From Halalkalibacter urbisdiaboli (GTDB lineage Bacteria; Bacillota; Bacilli; Bacillales; Bacillaceae_D), in assembly GCF_002156385.1 (NCBI RefSeq), contig NZ_MVJM01000002.1:765816-829815 (forward strand): a stretch of 64,000 nucleotides of DNA, read 5' to 3'. Numbering within the stretch: position 1 is the first letter of the stretch; each line of letters begins with the position of its first letter. Of this stretch, positions 18,063 through 26,257 are shown one piece after another. The position numbers and the translations under genes are program-made. The notes beneath the pieces are model-generated. The model searched no databases, had not been told where the DNA came from, and saw only the letters and a program-made list of their open reading frames with translations.

Positions 18063-18258
18063 TATGTATCCCCCTAAAAAGTTAATAGTAAATGAGCGTA
18101 CAATTTGCCGGCAGCTTGTTTAATACTTAAAAGTAAGAGAGGTCCTAGGTTTCCATCTTTTACCTGATTTAATTATATACAGTTGATATTGATTAATAAA
18201 ATTGATATTTTAAATCAAAACAATCGAATTTATTGATTGGTAAGATTGGGGATGTCTT
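18063..18258. promoter_or_regulatory. Divergent regulatory region of LysR and hydroxylase genes
   Basis: Contains interrupted dyads ATTGATAT...ATATTTTAAAT and ATCAAAACAATCGAATTTATTGATTGG. LysR boxes have the form T-N11-A with dyad symmetry, so this region is the natural candidate, but no exact site can be fixed by eye. Confidence 0.45.
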
Positions 18259-19194
18259 ATGGAGATTAGACACTTGCAAACATTTAAAGCTATCGTAGAT
18301 TTTGGTGGATTTACAAAAGCAGCAGAACAATTAGGGTATGCTCAATCAACAATAACATTTCATATTAAATGTATTGAAGAAGAGTTAGGAGAACCCGTCT
18401 TTGATCGTATTGGTAAAAAGGTGTTATTAACGGAAACAGGAAAATTCCTTATGGTTCATGCTATAAAAATGTTGAATATTTATAGAGATATAAAGGAGGT
18501 TTCATCTATTAGTGGGGAAATCAAAGGGAAATTAGTTATTTCAGCACCAGAAGCTTTATTGATTTATCGACTCCCCCCACTTATTAAGGAATTTAAAGAA
18601 AAATATCCTAAAGTAGACATTCAGCTAAAGCATTTGGATCCATTGAAATTACAGTCCGATTTATCTGAGGGGGAAGTAGACCTGGCCTTTATTATTGACA
18701 CAGAAAGAAAGAACAAAGGTATTTACTTTGAGGAATTAGTGAATGAGCCTATGATGTTTATTTCTGCTGATTTTATTTCCTTGAAAGAAGTAGATTCCCT
18801 TCATAATCGGGTGTACTTATTTACTGAAGAAGGATGTATTTATCGAAGAACCTTTAAGGACTTACTTTCTGAAAAATTAGAATGTGAGGGTGAAAAACTA
18901 AATAGAAATTCGATTGAATTTTGGAGTATAGACGCTTTAAAAGAATGTGTTATTTGTGGCTTAGGTGTTGCCATATTACCCTATATTTCGGTTGAAAAAG
19001 ATATTATACAGAATAAAATTTTTGCTCAAGAGGTTCAAACAGATAAAAAAATTTCAACGTATTTAGCTTATCATGAGGAAAAATGGTTATCTCCTTCGTT
19101 AAAGGCTTTCCTTGAAATAATAAGAAATTACGCAAATGAGTGGAGGACCGATGAGAAAACTAAGAGTAAAGAATTACAAGATGAATTTTTGTAA
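18259..19194 (+). CDS. LysR-type transcriptional regulator
   Basis: 311 aa. The N-terminal winged helix-turn-helix (MEIRHLQTFKAIVDFGGFT, AAEQLGYAQSTITFHIK) is typical of LysR regulators. An effector-binding domain in two lobes follows (VISAPEALLIYRLPPL, GLGVAILPY). It is divergent from the hydroxylase-exporter pair, with 196 bp between the starts. LTTRs usually bind such a region and respond to a metabolite of the controlled pathway, here perhaps an amino acid. The AT-rich intergene contains TTGATATTGATTAAT-like dyad sequence near 18183, a possible operator. Confidence 0.88.
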   Translation: MEIRHLQTFKAIVDFGGFTKAAEQLGYAQSTITFHIKCIEEELGEPVFDRIGKKVLLTETGKFLMVHAIKMLNIYRDIKEVSSISGEIKGKLVISAPEALLIYRLPPLIKEFKEKYPKVDIQLKHLDPLKLQSDLSEGEVDLAFIIDTERKNKGIYFEELVNEPMMFISADFISLKEVDSLHNRVYLFTEEGCIYRRTFKDLLSEKLECEGEKLNRNSIEFWSIDALKECVICGLGVAILPYISVEKDIIQNKIFAQEVQTDKKISTYLAYHEEKWLSPSLKAFLEIIRNYANEWRTDEKTKSKELQDEFL

Positions 19195-19495
19195 CAGATC
19201 AATCCTTGAAGGTAACACTACAGCTTTTGTGCTATTCCCTTAATCGTCTCTCTGGGGTCACACCAATAAATTCCAATTTTTGCAGGTTCCCTAAAAAAGT
19301 TTGATCATTTTTTTGATAATTCTTTTAATAATTAGTGCCACCACAGTTTATACTATGGATTCAATACATCATTTTTATACGTATAAATAATCAATCCGTT
19401 TTCGAATTCTACAACTTCTTGACACAACAAATCAATTTTAACCCATAAGAAAATACTTGGAAATCATATATCAAACTCTACAAATTAGAATAAAA

Positions 19496-19537
19496 AAGCC
19501 GATGATTCCTTAGCGTAGGAAAAATCGGCTTTCTTCA
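19496..19537 (+). terminator. Terminator downstream of the LysR gene
   Basis: AAAAAGCCGATGATTCC / GGAAAAATCGGCTTTCTT hairpin with T run on the plus strand. Confidence 0.75.
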
Positions 19538-19640
19538 TGTCGAACTTTGCTTAGCGTATGTTTTCCGCGTTTTGTTGGCGGGACCCCTTTGTGAAGTATT
19601 GTACAATTTTTATAAAAAAGTTTGAGCATTTTCTTGACCG

Positions 19641-19675
19641 TTCTTCAACAAAAGCTCCCTTTAGAGTTTAAGTAA
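19641..19675. repeat. Cassette separator repeat 9
   Basis: TTCTTCAACAAAAGCTCCCT-TTAGAGTTTAAG, 3' of the HNH-like gene ending at 19712. Confidence 0.6.
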
Positions 19676-19711
19676 TTTCTATCATAAAGTTTACCAATGG
19701 CCACTATTATT

Positions 19712-20506
19712 TCAATCAATGTTCCAATTTTTATCATAAGGTATAGAGGTGATGAGTCCAACTGAAGTATCTGTTTTCCCAACAAGCAAATAGTAATGAC
19801 CATCTCTGATCACTAATGAACTAGGTGGTTGTTTCTTTTCTTCTTCCGTTAATTGTAATTCAGGTGCATACTCGATACGAATATCTTTAAACCTGTACAT
19901 TTCTTTCCATCTTTCAAAGTTGATATTTTCTCTATTGGATATAGCTTCAATTATTTGTTCAGCATCCTGTAGTACAATTTCATAATTATACGGATAGAGC
20001 AATCGAATTTTTTCAAGTGACTTTCCTGTTTGGTCATTTCGATATAACTCATTGAATGCAATAGTTATTTGAAATGTTCTGTTTTCTAAAATATGATATA
20101 TCGTCACTGCTGCAATATGCTTGCTATCATCTACTACCTTGTCAAAATTCCAGCCTTTATAAGTATTTTTAATTTTTTTCAATAAAAAAAGATTTGATAT
20201 TGAACAATTAAATCCATCATTATCAAGGTGCTCAATTATATAATCCTTACCATATGCTTCTTTCCGCAATTCTTCCCCGAAATAATAATCAAATGAGATC
20301 TGATGGAATGATTTCTTATATTCATTTGAATATGGATATTTGTAATTTTCTTTAGCTTCCTCGGTTTCAGGAATTCTAAATCTTGCATTTCCGATTAAGT
20401 CATACATTTCAGGAGTGTCTACAAATGCTAGTTTCTTCATCCCAATAATGTTTATAGAGATTTTATCATTCCATACTTTTAATGTTACTTGGTCCTTTTT
20501 ATCCAT
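19712..20506 (-). CDS. HNH-like protein of unknown function
   Basis: 264 aa with an AAGGTG site before the ATG. A segment near residues 88-105 (YIIEHLDNDGFNCSISNLF) has the look of an HNH nuclease core (His-Leu-Asp-Asn...Asn-Leu). This motif is common in phage-type homing nucleases and their domesticated relatives, but the first His of a typical HNH is not obvious. The C-terminal domain (SSLVIRDGHYYLLVG) is a separate small strand-rich fold. I would call it HNH-derived with low certainty. It is a single-gene unit with a separator on its 3' side. Confidence 0.45.
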   Translation of the reverse strand: MDKKDQVTLKVWNDKISINIIGMKKLAFVDTPEMYDLIGNARFRIPETEEAKENYKYPYSNEYKKSFHQISFDYYFGEELRKEAYGKDYIIEHLDNDGFNCSISNLFLLKKIKNTYKGWNFDKVVDDSKHIAAVTIYHILENRTFQITIAFNELYRNDQTGKSLEKIRLLYPYNYEIVLQDAEQIIEAISNRENINFERWKEMYRFKDIRIEYAPELQLTEEEKKQPPSSLVIRDGHYYLLVGKTDTSVGLITSIPYDKNWNID

Positions 20507-20732
20507 AAATTTTCACCTTTCAAGATTTATGCTTTTTGGTGTTCTATGAATTCACCTTTTTATTATGCCCTCCTATGGGAACCAACGATCCTTAAAGGAA
20601 TGAAGCGTTTACTTCTTTTGAACAAAGCTTAATTATAACATTCTTTTTTAAAGTAACCTCCCTCAATAAACTAATCATAATCTCACGATTGCTCTAGTAT
20701 TCTCAGGTTTACATAGTAAGATCATTAAACTG

Positions 20733-20755
20733 CGTTTCTACAACCTCAGTTTAAA
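20733..20755. repeat. Separator repeat 10, left part (split by IS element)
   Basis: CTACAACCTCAGTTTAAA; joined to 22469 (CTGCTTCTTTAGTTTAACATT) it restores the same palindrome as the intact copy at 12066. Confidence 0.65.
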
Positions 20756-20839
20756 CCCTCAATTGAAGGGAATAATCAAAAAAATGTATACTAAACTAGC
20801 TAATTATAGGTAAAAATTGGTTATAGTGGTTATAATTGC

Positions 20840-21050
20840 ACTTTTGGATGTCCACATGTCTCATGGAGGTCCACCCTCCCATGCCTTACAGAGTCAATGC
20901 TCTTACATTCCTTCGTTCAACCTTTCCATGAGGTGGATGCCGGTCATGCTGCCCCACAGGATCTATGTCCTCACGTTAGTTGCTTTGCCGACTAATCCGT
21001 GCTTCGCTTGTAAGAAAAACATTTAAAAATGTGACTTTGTAACCCTAAAT
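20840..21050 (-). ncRNA. Candidate bridge RNA/seekRNA of IS copy A
   Basis: Non-coding segment directly downstream of the transposase. It shares with copy B a conserved string of blocks (GGCATCCACC / GGCCTCCACC, GAACGAAGGAATG / TAACGAAGGAATG, GGCATGGGAGGG / GACATGGGAGGG and a distal CCTCC). IS1111-group elements encode their guide RNA in the downstream end, which fits this position. Confidence 0.6.
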
Positions 21051-21065
21051 TCTAAAAGCTTATGA

Positions 21066-22355
21066 TTATGCGGCTGCTTTAGGCTCAACTAATGGAGCCA
21101 TATGAGGGATATCCCTTAACATTTTTTCTTCTTGAAAGGTAAATTGTCTTTTGCCTATTGAAAATAGAATTCGAATCAATTTGTTACATAGGGCAATCAG
21201 AGATTGCATTTTCTTTAATGGGTTATCTGGACGGGTAGTATAATAGTTGTGAAGAGCCTTAAAGGCTTTATTCTTAGCTACAAGGATCATCGCTGCCCTG
21301 AATAAGAGTCCCCTTAGCTTCTTACGTCCCCGCTTAGTTATTTTGGTTTGTCCTTTGTGTTTTCCGGATGTGTTTTCTCTTAACCCTTCTAATTTTACAA
21401 TCTGACGTGGGTGTTGATACTCATTTAAATCACCAACTTCAGCGAAAAAACCAGCTACTGTGTCTCGACCAATCCCTGTAACTTCTAACATCTGTGTCAC
21501 ACCTGGGATGTGTTGCAACAACTTATCTAATTGATGATCTAATTCTTCAAACTTCGTTTGTATAAACTCATACTTCTCTAACAAAGCCCGTAACTCTAAT
21601 CTGGCCATTTCAGCTCCTTGGCGAATACCAATGGAACGACTGGCGGCTTCTTTTAACGCTTGAATTTTTTTCATACCAATACTTCTCTTTACCACTTGTC
21701 GCAAATACGTAAAAAGCTCTTCATCAGTGTATTGAATATACTCATGTGGTAAGCATTCTAGTTTTAAAAAGTGAATCGCTGCTTTACCTTCCCAACTCTT
21801 AAATACAGTCAAAAACTCTGGGAAATAGCGGTCAAGCCAATTATGAACTTGTCCTTGAACCATCTGTAAATCAACATTAAGAAGATCGCGTATTTTTTTA
21901 GCCACACGCAGTTCTGCATAAACTCCTTGTGGGATTGTTGGTTCGGCGTATCTTCCGTCTTTCACTAATTGAGCGATCACTTTTGCATCTTTAATATCGT
22001 TCTTCGTTGGTGAATTGTCGTCTAATTCCTTACTTCGTTTTACATGAAGTGGATTAACAGAAACAAACTTAATATTGTTCTCTTTAAGGATATGAGCTAG
22101 ATTCAACCAATAGTGACCAGTGGGCTCCATGCCTACGATCACTTTGGTTAGCCGTGACTCTTGACTTAATTGGTTGATCCAATCTAAAAATGATTGAAAA
22201 CCTTCTTTCGTATTTTCAAAGAAACACGTATTATCAAGTTCCATTCCTCTGAAATCTTGAGCCCTAGCGACATGACTGTGCTTTGCGATATCTACACCTA
22301 TTATTAGCGTTTCAGGTGTGATTTGAGCGATTTTATGATTTTGGTTATAATTCAT
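21066..22355 (-). CDS. IS110-family (DEDD) transposase, copy A
   Basis: 429 aa with AGGAGG before the ATG. The N-terminal RuvC-like DEDD domain shows IIGVDIAKHSH (Asp), VGMEPTGHYW (Glu) and a KNDIKDAKVIAQL segment with paired Asp. The C-terminal Tnp_20 domain has the HIPGVTQML helix-hairpin-helix, and NTSGKHKGQTKITKRG, which contains the catalytic Ser region. Such enzymes recombine DNA guided by a bridge RNA encoded in the element. It is about the same length as copy B at 33210-34484 and clearly related, but they are not near-identical, so the two elements arrived separately. Confidence 0.93.
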   Translation of the reverse strand: MNYNQNHKIAQITPETLIIGVDIAKHSHVARAQDFRGMELDNTCFFENTKEGFQSFLDWINQLSQESRLTKVIVGMEPTGHYWLNLAHILKENNIKFVSVNPLHVKRSKELDDNSPTKNDIKDAKVIAQLVKDGRYAEPTIPQGVYAELRVAKKIRDLLNVDLQMVQGQVHNWLDRYFPEFLTVFKSWEGKAAIHFLKLECLPHEYIQYTDEELFTYLRQVVKRSIGMKKIQALKEAASRSIGIRQGAEMARLELRALLEKYEFIQTKFEELDHQLDKLLQHIPGVTQMLEVTGIGRDTVAGFFAEVGDLNEYQHPRQIVKLEGLRENTSGKHKGQTKITKRGRKKLRGLLFRAAMILVAKNKAFKALHNYYTTRPDNPLKKMQSLIALCNKLIRILFSIGKRQFTFQEEKMLRDIPHMAPLVEPKAAA

Positions 22356-22468
22356 TAGAGGCCTCCTAGTAGATGTTTTGTCCTTTTAAGCGGGCCAGCT
22401 CAGGACAAATTCATCTTATCAAGAGGTCTTTTTTTATTCAAACTTGATTTTCAGTTATTACAGGAATG

Positions 22469-22553
22469 CTGCTTCTTTAGTTTAACATTAATTTCCTTTT
22501 AATGGACATAGAAAAAGCATCCCTTGTTAAGGAACGCTCCCGTTAATGGAATA
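22469..22553. repeat. Separator repeat 10, right part with terminator
   Basis: CTGCTTCTTTAGTTTAACATTAATTTCC, terminator hairpin (AGCGTTCCTTAACAAGGGATGCT), then CTCCCGTTAATGG next to the stop of the DUF3888 gene. Confidence 0.75.
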
Positions 22554-22582
22554 AGACAAAGACCTTTTACGTTTAAGTTGAG

Positions 22583-22966
22583 TTAATAAGTTTTCAAATG
22601 TTTGTAATCAATTAACTGACCATCTGCACTTACTACAACTATATCTTCACCATAAGTTATATGAGCACGATAATATGGTTTAACCTTTAAAGTAATTTCA
22701 TATGCTCCACCTACTCCATATAACTGCTTTATCTTTAAGATTTCTGTTTGATAAGAAGCCCAAGTAAGACTTTCTGGTGCATCCTTATCATCCTTATAAA
22801 TCTTATGTATGGCTTTATCAATGGGCTCTCTAAGACTATTTATCAAGGCATATTTGACCGTATCACATAATTCTGTTTCAGCTTCATTTATCGTTTGTGC
22901 ATACGTTGATGTATTATAACTAATTAAAAATATAGCCAACATAAATGTTATAGTCACTATTCTCAT
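22583..22966 (-). CDS. Secreted DUF3888-like protein
   Basis: 127 aa with an AGAGGTGAG site. The signal peptide ends near TSTYAQ. The mature region (ETELCDTVKYALINSLREPIDKAI, then WASYQTEILKIKQLYGVGG and YEITLKVKPYYRAHITYGED) matches my recollection of DUF3888, a small secreted family of Bacillus with unknown function. It has one Cys. No lipobox, so a soluble exported protein is expected. Single-gene unit between separators 10 and 11. Confidence 0.7.
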   Translation of the reverse strand: MRIVTITFMLAIFLISYNTSTYAQTINEAETELCDTVKYALINSLREPIDKAIHKIYKDDKDAPESLTWASYQTEILKIKQLYGVGGAYEITLKVKPYYRAHITYGEDIVVVSADGQLIDYKHLKTY

Positions 22967-23011
22967 AATTGTCTCACCTCTATTTTAGTTTGTGAAACTA
23001 TAATGGACTTA

Positions 23012-23098
23012 TTCAATTATTCTGCACCGTTAGTCGAATAACTTCTGTTAAAAAACCGCTAACCTTTATTCAATCAACGCACCCTTTAATTTAAGTAC
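23012..23098. repeat. Cassette separator repeat 11
   Basis: CTGCACCGTTAGTCGAATAACTTCTG... to CAACGCACCCTTTAATTTAAG. Nearly identical over about 80 bp to the copy at 29578-29655, far closer than the rest of the family. Confidence 0.8.
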
Positions 23099-23133
23099 AT
23101 TTATTCACATACTTTGCATTAACTCTCCTCTTT

Positions 23134-23790
23134 TCAACTACTTGTAATAATGTCTATGTCAAAAAATTGTTCTTGAAAATGAATTACAGACTTTATTTCA
23201 TCTATACTATATTTCTGATTAGCCACGACAAGTTTATCTTCATCGTCATTTTTTCTATTAACAATTGCAATTACTGTTCCTTCATAATTATATAAAGGCT
23301 TATTCTCTCCAAGAATATAGACATCTATCTCTTCCCCATCCTCTGCTTTTGTATTAGGGATGTAACCGTCATAGATACCTTTCTCTGTTTCAACTTTGAT
23401 TTCTTGTATTTTAGGATTAATAATATGTCCAAAATAGTATGATATTCCGACTTCATCTGAACCTGATGCACCCCAAGTAAATTCATCATTTTGTTCGGGA
23501 GGATAATAAGTAGAAGCTAATGAACCTTCTCCTCCTAAATCATCTTTAAACTCCCAAAAACCCAACCAATTTTGTTCTAATCGACTGACTAAAACGGAAT
23601 GACTATTTCTAAAAATAGTTAACCATTCCTCGTCTATTTTCCTAACCAAATAAACTTCCTCAGTTTTCGGAGACCAATCACCTGTAATTTTAAACACATC
23701 TTCTTTAGTTGGAAGTTGTTTGTGATTATATATTAGTAATATAGAAAAAAGGATTGTCATTACCGCAATACCAATTATTAACTTTCTCAT
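23134..23790 (-). CDS. Membrane-anchored hypothetical protein
   Basis: 218 aa with an AGGAGGTTGAG site. A single N-terminal hydrophobic segment (IIGIAVMTILFSILLIY) suggests an anchor with an extracytoplasmic body. The body is strand-rich and acidic (DDLGGEGSLASTYYPPEQND). No motif or family recognised. Bounded by separators 11 and 12. It could have a role in envelope interaction; no function assigned. Confidence 0.6.
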   Translation of the reverse strand: MRKLIIGIAVMTILFSILLIYNHKQLPTKEDVFKITGDWSPKTEEVYLVRKIDEEWLTIFRNSHSVLVSRLEQNWLGFWEFKDDLGGEGSLASTYYPPEQNDEFTWGASGSDEVGISYYFGHIINPKIQEIKVETEKGIYDGYIPNTKAEDGEEIDVYILGENKPLYNYEGTVIAIVNRKNDDEDKLVVANQKYSIDEIKSVIHFQEQFFDIDIITSS

Positions 23791-23828
23791 CTCAACCTCC
23801 TAAAAAGTTATTAACTTAATCCTAACAT

Positions 23829-23873
23829 TCTAGAAACCTGCCTTGTTAAGGCATCGCACCCTTTAGTGGAACA
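23829..23873. repeat. Cassette separator repeat 12 (short)
   Basis: TGCCTTGTTAAGGCATCGCA plus CCCTTTAGTGGAACA; the inner TGCCTT/AAGGCA forms a hairpin. Confidence 0.65.
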
Positions 23874-23882
23874 AATCTCTGT

Positions 23883-24629
23883 TTATTTTATAGCCAAAAT
23901 TGTAAATTCCCAAGGTATATTTTCATCATTCCATCCACGATGTTCATCAAATTTATGTAATGTAAAACCAGTTTTAATAACTGAATTGATTATTTCACTT
24001 AATGTATAAGACCTTATTGATACATCAGGGAAATCTTGCTGTTCGGACTCTTCAAAAAATTGTTTATAAGCTACTTCACCATTATGTAATTCATTATCAA
24101 AATACTTGGGGATATATTTAAAGTCAGAGTCTATACACCTTTTGAATGGATGAAAGTCACTTAAAACCATTCTCCCACCACTTTTAAGAATTGAAAAAAG
24201 AATCGCCATAAATTTATCAATTTCATTAAAATAGTGTAATATTCCTCCTTCTAAATAAAGAATATCAAAGGAATCTTTATACTTTACCAAATCAATGTCG
24301 TAAATATCTCCTACTATATAATCAATAGACGTATTTGCATAATGAGCTAATTTTAAGGCATATCTCTTATTTTCCTCTGATATATCAAAAACAGTTACTT
24401 CTGCACCTAATAAAGACAAGGGAACAGCTTTTCTACCATTGGAACCGCATAAATTTGCAATTTTATTTCCACTGATTTTGTCAAAATACTGTTGATGTTT
24501 TTTTAGGCTTGCTTTTGGGTTTCCTACTATTTTCTTTGCCTTATCCATTGGAGTACCGTCTCGTTTATGCCAAAACTCATATGCCCGATATTCCCAAGCA
24601 TTTTTATTGTTAATACTTTGTTCATTCAT
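23883..24629 (-). CDS. Class I SAM-dependent methyltransferase
   Basis: 248 aa from the ATG at 24629; the ATG at 24638 sits on the SD. The Rossmann-fold SAM motif I (LCGSNGRKAVPLSLLGA, about residues 60-76) and the acidic end of strand two (VTVFDISEE) are present. Motif IV (FDILYLEGGILHYF) and the segment GGRMVLSDFHP, typical of SAM methyltransferases, follow. Substrate unknown; small-molecule methylation is likely. It is a single-gene unit of the array. Confidence 0.82.
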   Translation of the reverse strand: MNEQSINNKNAWEYRAYEFWHKRDGTPMDKAKKIVGNPKASLKKHQQYFDKISGNKIANLCGSNGRKAVPLSLLGAEVTVFDISEENKRYALKLAHYANTSIDYIVGDIYDIDLVKYKDSFDILYLEGGILHYFNEIDKFMAILFSILKSGGRMVLSDFHPFKRCIDSDFKYIPKYFDNELHNGEVAYKQFFEESEQQDFPDVSIRSYTLSEIINSVIKTGFTLHKFDEHRGWNDENIPWEFTILAIK

Positions 24630-24638
24630 TTTCAACAT

Positions 24639-25473
24639 CCTTTCTCACAAGAATGAAGTTTTTTATAACCTCTGACTTTTTATTCAACAGTAGAAGTAAT
24701 GTCCTCTTAAACAATCCTGCTTCTTTACTTTAAGTGAAGATCTTCACAATATAACAAATCTCCATACTAAAATCATACCAGATGAAAACTAATTAGTGTT
24801 TATTTTTTCCATGATTATGACAATCGTTGCTGCGCAGTATAGGTCTAATACGAAAAAAAGATCACCCTATAAGAGTGATCGCCTGCATGACATGATTTTT
24901 TATATACAAGTATTGTTGTACTGCGCAGTAATGACTTTGTTTTGTTATTGTTCTTCTTGAAATAAGCGCCAGATAGTTGAACATCATTACCGCATGATAT
25001 ACAATTAACTTGTTCGTGCTCTGAGCTCAGCGTTACCCCTGGGCGTGGACGAGGAGCTAGGTGCAACTCCTGGGTTTGCAACGAAGTTAATTACTTGGAC
25101 AATTATTCTTTTATTGGGGCTTTTTAGTTCAATTCTTTCACAGGGGGCGATAGGTATGAACTACTTTTTATTAATGGTGGATATTATAGCAAAGAGTTTT
25201 CAGGCTTATCTTATTAGCAAATTAGCAGGTACTCCTCTGATCTGAGAGCGCGAACAAATACTAGAAAACCCCTTGGAGTTGGAAAGAGCTTTCTAGGTTT
25301 ATAGTTTTACTAATCTATTTACTACAAAGTTTTTTCTTTAATTGCTTTACCATTTTGTTACTCTAAATAAATACCATACACATAATTATTGAATATTAAG
25401 AATGATAATAATAATTTCTATAGACATAATAAAAACCAGTTAAAAATAGTATGTATAATTACAAGGCTATTTT
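24639..25473. other. Long region without a firm gene, composite separator 13
   Basis: 24700-24985 is a long composite separator (see its own entry). 25010-25090 is unusually GC-rich, around GCGTTACCCCTGGGCGTGG. Two open frames (about 78 codons minus, ending 24845; 66 codons plus, 25045-25245) are weak. A zinc-ribbon-like fragment (NCISCGNDVQL, minus strand near 24985-25010) may be a cassette remnant. The rest up to the terminator at 25430 holds nothing I recognise. Confidence 0.45.
24700..24985. repeat. Composite separator repeat 13 with TACTGCGCAGTA palindromes
   Basis: Palindrome AATCCTGCTTCTTTACTTTAAG, then AGTGAAGATCTTCACAATA. Then comes an extended imperfect hairpin whose ends are GTTGCTGCGCAGTATAGG and TTGTACTGCGCAGTAAT, with an inner hairpin GATCACCCTATAAGAGTGATC. 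It closes with CTTGAAATAAGCGCCAGATA-GTTGAAC. Residues 24730-24845 match 34900-35010 closely. Confidence 0.75.
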
Positions 25474-25490
25474 TTAACTGGTTTTTATTT
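25430..25490. terminator. Bidirectional terminator after the DUF1828 gene
   Basis: AAAAACCAGTTAAAAATAG / CTATTTTTTAACTGGTTTTT long stem; U runs on both strands. Confidence 0.85.
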
Positions 25491-26241
25491 CTTCTACCCA
25501 TTCATCCCTGTTGGACCATGGTAGTACCTTTATATCATAATTCTCAAGCGACTGAACAAATTTATCCGAAATAACTACATTGGAATCATTAGCCAATACA
25601 TAAAATCCGTGATCACTTTTGGTTTCTTGTACATCTATAAAGGCTAACAATGGATCCTTATATGATTCTGAAGTAGGATTATTAATGGCTTTTATTAATT
25701 TTGGGTTCACCTTTTTCGTTCTCGGTAGAGCAAAATCAAATGTCTGACTTCTTCCCGATTTCCCTATAAAACTTGCGGACTCATTGAAAAACACATCATT
25801 ATCTAAAAAGTATCGGGCTATATCCTCAGTAAAAAAGCTAATTACTCTATTTCGAGAGGTGAGAAGCATATCGGAAACTCTCATAATGCATTGAATGAGC
25901 CTTTGTTGTTTTTCTGGATATTCGTTTAAATTATTGAAGGTTACATACAGTTCTAAAGATGAACTATCGAAATTAATGCCAAAGATGTTTAATGTCATAT
26001 TAAAAAATTGATTCCTTTTTGAAGATTTTTTCACATCAACACCTAAGTCAATTAATTCATCGATTATATATCCATCATCTGACAGCTTGTACCCATTTGA
26101 TTCTTTTGAACAAAAGAGGCTTATATAGTCATGGTTCATATCAACAAACGGAGTAACAATTTCAACAAATCCATCATTTTTTTCAAATTTCAACTTCTGT
26201 TGTGTCCACTCTAAGTATTCCTGCTTTAATTGGTCTATCAA
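25474..26241 (-). CDS. DUF1828/DUF1829-domain protein
   Basis: About 255 aa from the TTG at 26241, 6 nt after GGAGGTG; the ATG at 26256 lies just ahead of that SD. The N-terminal half (PFVDMNHDYISLFCSKESNG, KLSDDGYIIDELIDLGVD) fits DUF1828. The C-terminal half (FDFALPRTKKVNPKLIKAIN, LLAFIDVQETK) fits DUF1829. The function of these domains is unknown to me. It follows the DUF6978-like gene by only 16 bp (TTG start) and is almost certainly cotranslated. A two-gene accessory module, possibly defensive or toxin-antitoxin-like, is a hypothesis. Confidence 0.75.
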   Translation of the reverse strand: MIDQLKQEYLEWTQQKLKFEKNDGFVEIVTPFVDMNHDYISLFCSKESNGYKLSDDGYIIDELIDLGVDVKKSSKRNQFFNMTLNIFGINFDSSSLELYVTFNNLNEYPEKQQRLIQCIMRVSDMLLTSRNRVISFFTEDIARYFLDNDVFFNESASFIGKSGRSQTFDFALPRTKKVNPKLIKAINNPTSESYKDPLLAFIDVQETKSDHGFYVLANDSNVVISDKFVQSLENYDIKVLPWSNRDEWVEEIKTS

Positions 26242-26257
26242 TTTGGACACCTCCATT

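Larger units (their letters stand above)
19195..19711. other. Gene-free stretch with two degenerate separators and a terminator
   Basis: Holds a LysR-gene terminator (19496-19537; AAGCCGAT / ATCGGCTT with U run). Also present are a degenerate separator near 19311-19350 (TTCTTTTAATAATTAGTG...CAGTTTATAC) and a better copy at 19641-19675. A short motif AAAAAAGTTTGA-CATTTT occurs twice (19293, 19614). It looks like the space of a lost cassette. Confidence 0.5.
20756..22468 (-). mobile_element. IS110/IS1111-type insertion sequence, copy A
   Basis: About 1.7 kb. The end upstream of the transposase begins CATTCCTGTA, identical to the end of copy B at 33105. The downstream end closes near GAGGG. It carries a DEDD transposase and a long structured non-coding segment downstream of it. 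The insertion splits a separator between AGTTTAAA and CTGC, with no obvious target duplication, as known for this family. Confidence 0.75.

Noticed and set aside
24845-25081. 78-codon minus-strand frame
   Set aside because: It runs through repeat hairpins and has low-complexity sequence; only the fragment NCISCGNDV is suggestive.
25045-25245. 66-codon plus-strand frame with hydrophobic segments
   Set aside because: No good RBS, starts in the anomalous GC-rich patch, no family recognised; too weak to list as a gene.
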